Assembly (NCBI GenBank): GCA_964383365.1
Contig: CAYLHF010000011.1
Span: 31,582-95,581, forward strand
DNA length: 64,000 bases
Direction: 5' to 3'
Source of the DNA: CAYLHF01 sp964383365
GTDB taxonomy: Bacteria > Bacteroidota > Rhodothermia > Rhodothermales > UBA10348
The position numbers and the translations under genes are program-made. Shown here one piece after another: positions 1 to 9,400 of this stretch (position 1 is its first letter; each line of letters begins with the position of its first letter). A model generated the notes under the pieces. It ran no database searches, had not been told where the DNA came from, and saw nothing but the letters and a program-made list of their open reading frames with translations.

Positions 1-703
1 GGACCTGGCGGTCCATCACACGCTTTACTTTTGCCAGCTCGTCCATGAGCCCCCCCTTCGTGTGAAGACGCCCGGCCGTATCGATGAGGACTACGTCTGC
101 ATCCCTTTTCACGGCCGAGGCGATGGTATCGAACGCGACTGCTGCTGGATCAGCACCATACCCCTGTTTGATGAGAGGCACATCGGCGCGTTCAGCCCAA
201 ATTTCCAACTGCTCCGTTGCTGCAGCTCTAAACGTGTCGGCAGCACCGAGAACCACGTGTTTTCCCTCTGCCTTGTACCTGGAAGCCATTTTTCCGATAG
301 TCGTCGTCTTGCCAACCCCGTTGACTCCGACGACCATGACAACATGTGGCTTGTTGTCCAACGACGCCGAAAAATCGGCCGGCCGCTGCGTGTCCGTATC
401 GAGCAATAACCCGGAGATCTCATCCCGGATCAACGAGTTCAGTTCGGCAGTCGAGACAAACTTGTCGGTTCGGACACGATCCTCGATGCGTCCGATAATA
501 TCCACCGTTGTTTTTACGCCGACATCGCTGGTGACGAGTAATTCTTCCAGGTCATCGAGAATCGATTCATCAATGCGGTCTTTTCCCCGAACCAATCGGT
601 TCAGCTTCCCGAAAAGAGAGGATCTGGTTTTCTCGAGACCGGAAGAAAGAGGTGCGTCGGACTCACTTTGATCAGCGATCGATTTCCTGGAGAAGAGGGC
701 CAT
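1..703 (-). CDS. ftsY: Signal recognition particle receptor FtsY (partial, N-terminal part)
   Basis: SRP-receptor GTPase that brings ribosome-nascent-chain/SRP complexes to the membrane translocon. About 234 residues are visible and the C-terminus runs off the left edge of the window. The N-terminus begins MALFSRKS at the ATG at 703 and lacks the long acidic A domain of enterobacterial FtsY. The helical N domain spans roughly residues 20-100. The G domain shows P-loop GVNGVGKTTT at 126-135, DTFRAAA at 156-162 and DTAGR at 208-212, all typical of SRP GTPases. It lies 11 bases downstream of the pgsA-like gene on the same strand, so the two may be cotranscribed. It is FtsY rather than Ffh because the NG domain starts near the N-terminus and the P-loop signature is of FtsY type. 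Confidence 0.96.
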   Translation of the reverse strand, partial: MALFSRKSIADQSESDAPLSSGLEKTRSSLFGKLNRLVRGKDRIDESILDDLEELLVTSDVGVKTTVDIIGRIEDRVRTDKFVSTAELNSLIRDEISGLLLDTDTQRPADFSASLDNKPHVVMVVGVNGVGKTTTIGKMASRYKAEGKHVVLGAADTFRAAATEQLEIWAERADVPLIKQGYGADPAAVAFDTIASAVKRDADVVLIDTAGRLHTKGGLMDELAKVKRVMDRQV

Positions 704-714
704 GTATAATGTGA

Positions 715-1305
715 CTACTGTGATTCGTTAGTCGTCAATGCAAACGACTGAAGGATTTGAAAGTATCTCCGTAGATATCGTAGAAAGGAATAACCGAGCA
801 GCAGGGTCGTTGCAATCAGACAGAACTGAAGAACCGGAGGATCTGCTTTCAGGAGTGCTGCCATAACGGTGATGGAGATTCCAGTTACCGCGACCTTGCC
901 GGAGAACAGGCTCATCACGATTTCACCGGTCCGTCTTCGAAGAATTTCTCCGCCGATAACGATGGCCAGATCTCTGACGAGAATCGTCAATAAAAACCAC
1001 GTCGGCAGAGCATCTCGATAGGTAAGGGCCGCGATAACGAGACCGCCACCAATTTTGTCTGCAAACGGATCGAGGATCCTGCCCCAATCCGAAACGGTGT
1101 GGGACCAACGAGCCACACGCCCGTCGAGGTAATCAGTTGCGATGGCCAGTATGACCAGCCCCATGATCCAGAGAAGTGGCCCATCAACGGCGATCAACCA
1201 CGTGACCGGCAAAACAATGACGAGTCTGGTCATGCTCAGAACATTGGGTAGCGTCCAGAATTTTCCCAGATCTGAGTACGTATTGTTTTTATCAGCGCTC
1301 GACAT
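715..1305 (-). CDS. pgsA: CDP-alcohol phosphatidyltransferase (PgsA-like)
   Basis: Integral membrane enzyme of phospholipid head-group synthesis, probably CDP-diacylglycerol-glycerol-3-phosphate 3-phosphatidyltransferase. The family signature DxxDGxxARxxxxxxxxGxxxDxxxD is complete: D58, D61, G62, A65, R66, G75, D79 and D83. Several hydrophobic segments follow. I place the start at the ATG at 1305, giving 196 residues, the usual PgsA length. An upstream in-frame extension to 1449 would overlap the preceding amylase gene and is not PgsA-like. It follows the alpha-amylase gene by 65 bases and precedes ftsY. Assignment to PgsA rather than another CDP-alcohol transferase rests on length and general resemblance. 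Confidence 0.88.
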   Translation of the reverse strand: MSSADKNNTYSDLGKFWTLPNVLSMTRLVIVLPVTWLIAVDGPLLWIMGLVILAIATDYLDGRVARWSHTVSDWGRILDPFADKIGGGLVIAALTYRDALPTWFLLTILVRDLAIVIGGEILRRRTGEIVMSLFSGKVAVTGISITVMAALLKADPPVLQFCLIATTLLLGYSFLRYLRRYFQILQSFALTTNESQ

Positions 1306-1370
1306 GGTTACTTTTTCCGTGGGTTGGAGGCGCTTCAACGCAGATCGGGGAAAGTCGTTCGGCCTGTTTC

Positions 1371-2843
1371 TCAGTAGATGGCTATCGCGCTTCTCGGGGC
1401 AACTCGGACATGGGCGACGCCGTCTCTGGCTACCGAAATCGGTTCGCACTCGTCTTGGTTCGCCGACGTCATAGCCTCCTCCGTCAGGCGATTGCAGTAG
1501 GACCCTTCAGGCATGCCGGTTTTGAGATCCGATTCCAGAGCCTTGTCAGCACCATTGATGACCACGAAACCTTGTCCCGAACGTCCCAAGGCAATCTGAT
1601 CACTCCCGTTCGTCCACGAACTCGAAATCGTCCCTGAATGGGCCGTCGCATTGAAAAAGCCAACCATCCCGGCGATGAGGGGATGACGGTGCTCGCAGAT
1701 CCACACCGAATCCGAGCACCGATTGCCTTGAGGAGAATAAACGGATAGAATATCTCCATTGAAATCGGCAGGCGGGCCACTGCTGCCTGAAGTGAATGCA
1801 TAGCTGGACATGACTCGAGGCCTGCCATAAGGCCATGCCAGCATGAAAACGTTTGCCAGATCGTACATGGAACCGTTCTTGAACGTGATTGCGTCGAAGT
1901 CGTCCGCATGCCTCTGCGTATCGTGATTATCGAGAAAAACCAATGCGCTGTCACCGGGAACCAGAAGAAGACGATCCCAAGCGCCCTCGTCACCTATGAG
2001 ACGCGCTATGTTTCCATTCCTGAATGCTCTCCCGACTACGCCCGCATAGCGAAAATCAGTGACGACTCCCACACGTTCGTACAACCGCATTTGCCCGGCA
2101 TCACCGGAAAGATCGACTGTCTCCTGGTACACATACGGATCCCCTCCGGCGATATCGAGAATAGCTTGAATGTCATCTGGTGGTATATGCCTTGCTGCAT
2201 CCAGCCGAAACCCGCGCACTCCCAGATCCATAAGGTCCCTGAGATAGGCGGCCAGACGTTCGCGTACGTCTGGTGATTCAGTCCTGAGATCCGCGAGATT
2301 GACCAGCTCACAGTTCCATCCCTGCTCTTGATCATTAAAATCAGCGATGTCGTCCGTCGGAGTCAGTCCACAATGATGGAAATCATTGGCATCATAAAGG
2401 CCAGGATATTCGTATTCCCCGAATGTAGATCCCGCCGTTCCGACGCCGGAGTACACTCCTGTCATGTGATTCAGGATGGCATCGACATAGACGTCCACGC
2501 CCGCTTCCGCACACGTACGTACCATGCGAGAGAAGGACGTACGATCTCCACTTCGGTTGTCGAGGATGTAACTGACAGGTTGATAGCGCTCCCACCACGG
2601 ACGACCTGCTACAACAGAATGCTCGGCGGGTGAAGCGACCTGTACGGCCGCATAGCCAGTCGGTCCCAGAAAAGTCGTGCACTCCCGTCCGACATCGTCA
2701 TAACGCCACTCAAATAGATTTACGATCACGCCGGCACCTGGAGCCAAGGTCCCCGGCTTTACGGCATCTACGCCCGATTGTCCAGGGCCGCAACCCGGAA
2801 CCAACACGCATGTCAACAGCCACAATACCACAGAACTCCGCAT
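1371..2843 (-). CDS. Animal-type (chloride-dependent-like) alpha-amylase, GH13, lipoprotein
   Basis: Endo-acting alpha-1,4-glucan hydrolase. With the ATG at 2843 the product has 490 residues and starts with a lipoprotein signal (LVPGC, lipidated Cys18). An ATG at 2852 three codons upstream is an alternative. Catalytic residues are visible: Asp215 in GFRLDAARH, Glu241 in YQETVDL and Asp308 in FLDNHDTQR; conserved region I is DAILNH, ending at His126. The sequence resembles animal and Pseudoalteromonas amylases (NLFEWRYDDV, PYGRPRVMSSYAF, WICEHRHPLIAGMVGF). The three chloride ligands known from that subfamily appear as Arg213, Asn306 and Arg343. Family and catalysis are clear; chloride dependence is inferred. 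It is the last sugar gene of the starch locus and probably acts at the outer membrane or in the periplasm. Confidence 0.93.
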   Translation of the reverse strand: MRSSVVLWLLTCVLVPGCGPGQSGVDAVKPGTLAPGAGVIVNLFEWRYDDVGRECTTFLGPTGYAAVQVASPAEHSVVAGRPWWERYQPVSYILDNRSGDRTSFSRMVRTCAEAGVDVYVDAILNHMTGVYSGVGTAGSTFGEYEYPGLYDANDFHHCGLTPTDDIADFNDQEQGWNCELVNLADLRTESPDVRERLAAYLRDLMDLGVRGFRLDAARHIPPDDIQAILDIAGGDPYVYQETVDLSGDAGQMRLYERVGVVTDFRYAGVVGRAFRNGNIARLIGDEGAWDRLLLVPGDSALVFLDNHDTQRHADDFDAITFKNGSMYDLANVFMLAWPYGRPRVMSSYAFTSGSSGPPADFNGDILSVYSPQGNRCSDSVWICEHRHPLIAGMVGFFNATAHSGTISSSWTNGSDQIALGRSGQGFVVINGADKALESDLKTGMPEGSYCNRLTEEAMTSANQDECEPISVARDGVAHVRVAPRSAIAIY

Positions 2844-2918
2844 ATTCGTCATCTCTCGTTTGTCTTGCCTGATCATGCTATTCTGACGCCACGGCACGGA
2901 CAGCCTGAACGGTCTGAG

Positions 2919-2935
2919 CGTCAGCGACCCTGACG
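2919..2935 (-). other. Short stem-loop just after the MFS transporter stop codon
   Basis: Six-base perfect inverted repeat, CGTCAG at 2919-2924 and CTGACG at 2930-2935, separated by five bases. It sits directly downstream of the transporter stop codon (at 2939) and before the alpha-amylase start. There is no T-run, so intrinsic termination is unlikely; an RNA-processing or stabilising stem is possible. Confidence 0.3.
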
Positions 2936-2938
2936 GTG

Positions 2939-4375
2939 TCAGGCATCGACCTCGGTGGCGTCGGGCGAATCTTCGACCATCAGCCACGCCACCGCCGAGA
3001 TCGCCAGTGACACGGCACAGATGATAAAAATCAGCCCCTTATTCTCTGCCAGGCCTATGGCAACTCCAATGCCGAGACTCGCCACTAGTTGCGGCAACAC
3101 GACCGAGAGGTTGAAGAGACCCATATACGTTCCCATCAGCGATTGATCGACCTTCTGGCTCATGATGGCAAACGGAAGACTGACCGTCGCCGCCCATCCG
3201 ATGCCCACGATCCCCATCATCACGTACAGACCCATCGCCGACCCGCCAACAAGCAGGATACCGGCGTATCCGGCAGCCATAATAAAAATACAGATCATAT
3301 GGGTCTTTACCCGTCCGATCCGCTCGGTAATTGGCTCGAGGACGAAAGCCGGCAAGAGTGCCCCTACCGCGTTCAATACAAGAAAACTGATCGACACAAC
3401 GTGTCCCATCTCGACGTCGGCGAGGGTAGGCATCACGTCCCGGATATACGCAAACATATAGACGAACATCGTCTGGATTCCCACCCAAGTGAACGAATGA
3501 GCTGCCAGCACCTTGCGGAATCCTACCTGTCCGGCTTCTCTTCTGTCCAGGCCTGATTCCGATTTCATCAGGGTCTCGGCGATGAGGAACCCCGTGATGA
3601 TCAGACACGCTGTCTCAACGTAGTAATGATCGAACGAAATTCCCGCCAACCGCATGGTCATGGCATAGACGGCATACAGCAAGAAACCCCATAGTGGCCG
3701 GATGATAACCAGAAGGCCGACAAAGGAGACCGATTCGTTGTCTTCGATCGAAGACGTATCCAGTTCCTCGGGCTCTTCGATGAAAAGGGTGGGAATGATC
3801 GAGAACAGTAGGACCAGCCCGGCACCGACGTAAATCAACACGTAGTTATCCCAGATCGCACCGATACCATACGCCATCACACCGAACGAACCGGAAATCG
3901 TCTGCATCCAGGTGTAGCCGCGTGTGCGCTCTACGCCCTCGGGGGTCACATCCGCTATGATGGATCGTGTGGGATTGAAACTCACATTGATGGCGAGATC
4001 CAGCGTGAGTGCCACGACGATTGCTATTCCCAGAATACCCGTTACTCCCAGCCCCGAGGAAATGACGTTGATGTTGGGAAGGGCCAGCAGCATGACACTC
4101 GCCAGTACGCCGCCGATAAGAATAAATGGTCTGCGTCGTCCGTTCCAGATCCAGACCTTGTCGCTCACGACCCCTATCAGGACCTGACCCAGGATCCCGG
4201 CTATCGGGCCGGCTGCCCAGACCAGTCCGATATCATGAATATCGAGGCCGTATTTGGTGGATAGAATCCAACTCAGCGCAGAAATCTGAACCGAAAGGGC
4301 GAACCCCATCGCCGTCGAAGGCAGACTCAGCAACGCATAAAACGATCGGGAGAGGTTTTTTTGAGAATTGAGCAT
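2939..4375 (-). CDS. MFS transporter, probable maltose/maltodextrin importer (SLC45/GPH-like)
   Basis: A 478-residue polytopic membrane protein with about twelve hydrophobic segments. The N-terminal region carries the MFS loop 2-3 signature (GVVSDKVWIWNGRRRPFIL) and resembles the sucrose/maltose SLC45-type carriers common in marine Bacteroidota starch loci. A central cytoplasmic loop is acidic (EEPEELDTSSIEDNE, near residues 190-205). Its position between two GH13 genes suggests inner-membrane uptake of maltose or short maltodextrins released by the amylases. Substrate is inferred from context. The start ATG at 4375 lacks an obvious Shine-Dalgarno sequence. Confidence 0.88.
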   Translation of the reverse strand: MLNSQKNLSRSFYALLSLPSTAMGFALSVQISALSWILSTKYGLDIHDIGLVWAAGPIAGILGQVLIGVVSDKVWIWNGRRRPFILIGGVLASVMLLALPNINVISSGLGVTGILGIAIVVALTLDLAINVSFNPTRSIIADVTPEGVERTRGYTWMQTISGSFGVMAYGIGAIWDNYVLIYVGAGLVLLFSIIPTLFIEEPEELDTSSIEDNESVSFVGLLVIIRPLWGFLLYAVYAMTMRLAGISFDHYYVETACLIITGFLIAETLMKSESGLDRREAGQVGFRKVLAAHSFTWVGIQTMFVYMFAYIRDVMPTLADVEMGHVVSISFLVLNAVGALLPAFVLEPITERIGRVKTHMICIFIMAAGYAGILLVGGSAMGLYVMMGIVGIGWAATVSLPFAIMSQKVDQSLMGTYMGLFNLSVVLPQLVASLGIGVAIGLAENKGLIFIICAVSLAISAVAWLMVEDSPDATEVDA

Positions 4376-4422
4376 GGGTGGTGGAGTTGCTTGATGACAA
4401 TGGGTTCTGATTTTCTGGATAT

Positions 4423-4438
4423 CCGTCGTATCAGACGG
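4423..4438 (-). other. Weak stem-loop between the GH13 lipoprotein gene and the transporter gene
   Basis: Five-base inverted repeat, CCGTC at 4423-4427 and GACGG at 4434-4438, with a six-base loop. It lies about 15 bases after the stop codon of the upstream GH13 gene in transcription order. No T-tract follows. Its position parallels stems at other junctions of this locus, which is the main reason to list it. Confidence 0.22.
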
Positions 4439-4452
4439 GACCCTCTCCGAGG

Positions 4453-6315
4453 CTACTCATCTCCGGTTCGGATGAAAACCGATCCGGTGTTGGGTTCGAG
4501 TGTTACGCGAATCCGTCCGTCTGTCCCGAATACCGCTTCCGGTTCCGGGGGGGCCGAGTTGAAAACGTTGTACAGGCCTTCGCCCGTTCCGAGGCCCGCA
4601 TCTGCCGGACTCAGGGTAGCGATTCGCGTAGAATCCGAGCGATTGATGAGTACCAGCAGCCGCTCCTCCGATTCTTCCCGGACGAATCCAACCAACTCCT
4701 CTCCGACATCTATCAACCGGATGCCCCCCCCACGGAGCGCCGAGTGACCTCTTCTCAGAGCGATGACCTCGCGATAGAAGTTAACCATAGATGAATCAAA
4801 GGAGATTGAATCAACCGGACGAGCATTCCCGTACGGTGCGTGTGTCTGCGCATCGTACGTGAGATCCGGCCAGACCATCGGCATCCGATCATCCGGGTCC
4901 GATCCGCTCCACATCCCGGCCTCATCCCCATAATAGACCGTCGGTATGCCGACAAATGTCATCTGGAACAGGACGGCTAATCGTTGAAGCTGCCTTTCAT
5001 CCGTGTCCGGTTTCCGGATACGGTACCCCGACCGTCCACGGGGAGAGGCGTAGCGTCCCCAGTTGTAATCGAATCGGTCCGGGCGCACATACGGATGAGG
5101 TCCCCGGTTGACCAACATGGATGGCAATCGGTCGGTGTCATGCGAATCGAGAATGCTGAAATTTCCGTACTGGTAGGGGATACTCTCCGACAGACGAGAC
5201 GATATCAAATCCGAGAACGTGGACGCGTTCACCGCCCGATCGACGAGATACCCCTTCATCGGAAAAGAGAACCCGAAGTAATTCATTACACCCGAAAAAC
5301 CACCGTCAGCGACAAATTTATACGGATTTTCCCATACTTCCGTCACCGTGTACGCCTCTGGATTGATCCTTCGAACGTGCTGATTCCAGTCCGCCCAGAA
5401 TCCGACGGGCACCTGATCTGCCGCATCCAACCGCCATCCATCAACCCCGTCCGACGGATCCCCATCCTCGTCAGGATCCATCCACCGCGCAGTGGCCTCG
5501 AATATGTACGCTTTCGGTCCCGGGTGCAGGTCGGAGCCATCCTGCGAGTCGGCGAATTCGGGAAGCGACGCGACATCGAACCATCCTTTATACTCAAATT
5601 CATCCTCCGGCGTATCCGGGTCATCGAAGGAGCGAACTACATACCAGTCTGCATAAAATGAGTTGGCCTGATTCTCTCTCAGATCCTCAAACGCGAAAAA
5701 GTCTCTCCCGGTATGATTGAATACGCCGTCAATAATCACTCTCAATCCCTGGGAATGTGCTTCCTTTATCACTTCCAGAAATAGACTGTCCGCCGCGGTC
5801 CATCCCCACCGACTTCGCGTAGCTGATTCTTCTCTTATTCGGACAAGATCCTGTTCCGGATCCGGTCCGAAGTTGGGATCTATGTGATGGAATGAATTCC
5901 CGTCATACTTGTGCATTGAGCGCGCCCAGAACAGCGGATTGAAGTAGATCGCGTTCACCCCGAGTGAGCGGACGTAGGGTAATTCATCGATCACGCCCTG
6001 CAAATCCCCGCCGTATCTCCGGTGATATACCGTATCGTAAAAGTCGTCGCTCTTTTCCTCTTCCCACGGGTCGCGGGCATACCAGTCGGACGTCCACGAA
6101 GACGTTTCCCACGTATCTGGAACATCAGCGTGATATTCGAGGCTCTCACGAGTCGGATCATTATCCGGATCTCCATTTCGAAATCGTTCTGGAAAAATCT
6201 GGTAGACGATGGCGTCTCTGGCCCACTCGGGGACTGTAGACACGGTCTGCAGCTCGGGTGTCGAATCGCCACAACCCGAGATCGCCAGTATGAGCAGAAG
6301 CCCCGCTCGAGCCAT
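4453..6315 (-). CDS. GH13 glycosidase lipoprotein (neopullulanase/cyclomaltodextrinase-like)
   Basis: Hydrolyses alpha-glucans or maltodextrins, probably anchored in the outer membrane or periplasm. I chose the ATG at 6315 (620 residues) because it gives a compact lipoprotein signal, MARAGLLLILAISGC, with Cys15; an ATG at 6357 would add 14 residues with an acidic, atypical leader. The GH13 barrel starts near residue 32 (ARDAIVYQIFPERFRNGD). Region I is DGVFNH (196-201), the nucleophile Asp297 lies in GWRLDAADQ, the acid/base Glu326 in TVTEVWEN and Asp393 in LDSHDTDR. YQIFPERFxNGDPxND is typical of the neopullulanase/cyclomaltodextrinase subgroup. There is no N-domain or T9SS tail. It lies between the T9SS-exported GH13 gene and the sugar transporter. 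Confidence 0.92.
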   Translation of the reverse strand: MARAGLLLILAISGCGDSTPELQTVSTVPEWARDAIVYQIFPERFRNGDPDNDPTRESLEYHADVPDTWETSSWTSDWYARDPWEEEKSDDFYDTVYHRRYGGDLQGVIDELPYVRSLGVNAIYFNPLFWARSMHKYDGNSFHHIDPNFGPDPEQDLVRIREESATRSRWGWTAADSLFLEVIKEAHSQGLRVIIDGVFNHTGRDFFAFEDLRENQANSFYADWYVVRSFDDPDTPEDEFEYKGWFDVASLPEFADSQDGSDLHPGPKAYIFEATARWMDPDEDGDPSDGVDGWRLDAADQVPVGFWADWNQHVRRINPEAYTVTEVWENPYKFVADGGFSGVMNYFGFSFPMKGYLVDRAVNASTFSDLISSRLSESIPYQYGNFSILDSHDTDRLPSMLVNRGPHPYVRPDRFDYNWGRYASPRGRSGYRIRKPDTDERQLQRLAVLFQMTFVGIPTVYYGDEAGMWSGSDPDDRMPMVWPDLTYDAQTHAPYGNARPVDSISFDSSMVNFYREVIALRRGHSALRGGGIRLIDVGEELVGFVREESEERLLVLINRSDSTRIATLSPADAGLGTGEGLYNVFNSAPPEPEAVFGTDGRIRVTLEPNTGSVFIRTGDE

Positions 6316-6367
6316 GCTCTCAGTAACAATCCTCCCCCCATAAGCAGGCTCATTCATAGGACTCTCG

Positions 6368-6412
6368 CATTTTGAACATTTTGAACATGCTGAACATGCT
6401 GAACATGCTGAA
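6368..6412. repeat. Five tandem 9-bp repeats in an intergenic space
   Basis: Units of nine bases run head to tail: two of CATTTTGAA followed by three of CATGCTGAA (plus-strand reading), filling most of the gap between the stop codon of the T9SS GH13 gene (6430) and the GH13 lipoprotein gene start (6315). On the transcribed strand the unit reads TTCAGCATG or TTCAAAATG. Identical neighbouring units indicate recent slippage. Function is unknown; variation in copy number would change the distance between the two cistrons. Confidence 0.85.
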
Positions 6413-6429
6413 CAATCGGTTCATGCCCG

Positions 6430-9400
6430 TCATCGCAGCATCGTCATGGTTTTCGACAATGTCCCGTCGTCTGTCACGAGGCGGTAAAAATACATTCCAC
6501 CCGCAAGTCCTCCCAGGTCCAACTCCGCGTCATACGTCCCTGCCGAACGAAACCCGTCTACCACGGTCGTGACGTGACGTCCCAGAAGGTCGTAGATGTC
6601 CAGTCGAATGGGTGACGCATGCGATATCCTGTACCTGATGGACGTAGAAGACGAAAACGGATTGGGGAAATTCTGGTCGAGTGTAACGGCGTCAGGAATT
6701 TCGGTAATAGTCTCCGCTCCCGTATAAACCGCCCCGAACGGGAGTCGTGGAAGGTCGGGCAGTTGGAGACCCGGATTGTCCGATGTAATGTATACCACCG
6801 TCTCATAGGGCGGTATGGTCGCGCGGAAACTTCCCGTGTAGGATGCTACGGTGTCTGCCTTGAGGTCGTAGTACGGAACCGGTCCGTCGGTGCTCATTTT
6901 CAAGTCGGCTTTTGCATCGATCGTTATGGTCTGGGGGACCGAGGCGAAGTTAATTGCCACCACGGCATTCTGGTCCATATACGGTCGCACCAGAGCGTAG
7001 ACAGATCCTGTCGAAACGGGGAGTTTAACGAGGTCCTGCGTTCCGAAAGCCGGAAATTGTCGTCGTGTCTGGATGAGGCGCTGGTGGAGCGATCCGAATG
7101 CTCCATTGTCGGGCGTATTCCAGTTGACCGACGTGCGCCGGGTATCGCCCGATCCACCCCCGAAATGCACTTCCTGACCCTGGTAGATCATGGGAATTCC
7201 GGTCGTCGTCAGGAGAAACCCCGTCATGACCTTGATTCGATTCTTGTTGGTCACCGCTTTCGCGATGCGTGTCTCGTCGTGATTCTCAAGGAAACGAAAC
7301 GGCCGGGCGTTCGGACCCGGGAAAAAACCGCCTTTCCATGCCTGATTGTGGTAATTCGAGGCCGAATAATTCCCGCGTATTCCGTTCCAGAATAACTCCC
7401 AGTCGTAACCGGAATCCAGGCCGCCTATGACCGGATTGCCGTTCCCGCTGTCCGCGTAGTAGACCTCCGTCCCGTTACCCGTGCCTGCTATTTCACCGAG
7501 TAACCAGGCATCCGGACGGATACGTTTCATGAGATTTCGAATGGGACGACCGAAGCGGTCGGGACCCCATTTTCGCCAGGGTCCCCAGTAGACATCAAAA
7601 CGCCATCCGTCGATACCGAACTCTTCGACCCAGAACTGGAAGATTTCGAGCATCGTCGACTGCAGGTCGTCGTCGGCCCAGTCCACATTGGCCAGATCGC
7701 CAAAACCGTCGTACTTCCGGTATCTCTTTCCGTTGCCGACGTTCTGCCAGACTTCCGCGAGATTGGCTCCGCGACCATCGAGTCCGCTCGTGTGGTTATT
7801 CGGTTCGGTCTGAATAAATGAACTGAATGGCCCGCTGTTGGCCAGACTCGTCACCCATGGATGGACCGGTGACACGTGGTTCGGTGTGATGTCCATGATG
7901 ATCCGGATACCCAGTTGGTGGGCCCGGGTGACCAACGATTTAAAATCGTCATTCGTGCCGTAATTCGGATCTACCGTCTTGAAGTCTACAATATTATACC
8001 CGCCGGAGACCGGGGTCATCGACTGGTTTTTCATGATTGGCATGAACCAGATGGCGTTGAACCCCATATCCGCGATGTAGTCGAGCTCGGAAGTGATCTC
8101 GTTCAGCCGATCCGACGGAGAGGTCGGGCTTCCGAATGATTGCGGCCCAAACGAGAGTGGAAAGACTTCATAGACGACTGCATTCTTTATCCAGGAGGCA
8201 TGTTCTTCATACCTCATTCTTTGCACATTCCCTGACTCGCTCACGATGGCGGCGACGCGCAAGAAATCGTTCTCCCCCGAAGAGGCCATAATCGACACAT
8301 TGAAGTATAATTCCCCGGGACCTGTGGCCACTCCGGTTGCCTGCATCCCGTCCATGGAGAGAGAACTGATGGTAGTCGTGCTGGCCTGCTCATCGAAGAA
8401 CCAGGCGGTCGACAGGGAGCCGGCCGCGAGAGCCGTTGACGAGAGGGCCACTTGAACATTGAAATTTCCACCTGACACGAAATCGGTTACCAGCGCCCGC
8501 TCGAGCGGCCGGCGCCGTCGGTTGACCGTCAGCGTGGCGGATGTGAACGTACCTTCCGCCAGTGTCGCTGAAAGTTCAAAGTCGTTGTCCCCCAAATCGA
8601 GCGTCGCCACGGTCTCCATCCGACCATTTGAGACCGCTACAACTCCTACCGTTGCGCCGTTTTGGACCAGCGTGGCCTCGGTCAGTGCCGGGTCGATCGT
8701 ACCGTCGAGACGCGTAATGTCGGCAGATAGAGGGTACGTATCCTTGACCGTCGAGAAGGCTGCCGAGAGCCAGTCAATGGGTGGCTGAATAGCGCCTATC
8801 TCGGTTCGTACCGTTCGTCCTCCTCCATCCGTCGCCTCGACGATAAATTGGGCGCCGGAACGGAGTTCCTGTGTGAGGGGAAACCGGAAAATTCCAGTGG
8901 TCGCATCGAAGAAATTCAGCCCGTCCGTATGCTCGACGCCGTTGACAAAGAACCGGATATCGGTAACCGGCATCGTGCTGAATATACCGGTCGAAAAAGT
9001 CTTCACACGCCCGGACGGAAACAGTTCTTCAGCCGTTTGAAACGTCATCGGATCTGCGACCGTCAGGATGGAATTGTTGTTGTCAGCTGAATTCACTCGC
9101 GGATTCAGCGGGTCAGTGAACCACTGGCAGTTGGTCCCATCCGTGTTGAAATGGATCTGAATCTTGTAGTTGTATGTCTGGCCGATCTGCAGCGGAATCG
9201 TGTATAACAGCACGCCGGACGATGGATCGAACGTCATCTGGGATGCATGGCCAGGTGCGATGCACGCCGTAGTACCCGGCAGATAGGGTTGCCCCCACCC
9301 GTTAAAACCTCCCGGTACGAACCCCCTTTCGCCTCCCACTGCCGAAGGAAAAAATCGAAAAGTAACATTCTGTGTGGCCTGCGCGCTCACCGGTCGGCTT

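Noticed and set aside
84..671. 195-residue plus-strand open frame at the left edge
   Set aside because: It is antisense to ftsY, whose GTPase motifs are unmistakable; the plus-strand translation shows no domain.
4984..5661. 225-residue plus-strand open frame
   Set aside because: It lies wholly inside the GH13 lipoprotein gene on the opposite strand and has an Arg/Ile-rich composition typical of antisense translation.
6619..7395. 258-residue plus-strand open frame
   Set aside because: Antisense to the T9SS-type GH13 gene, in the region of the catalytic barrel; no recognisable motif.
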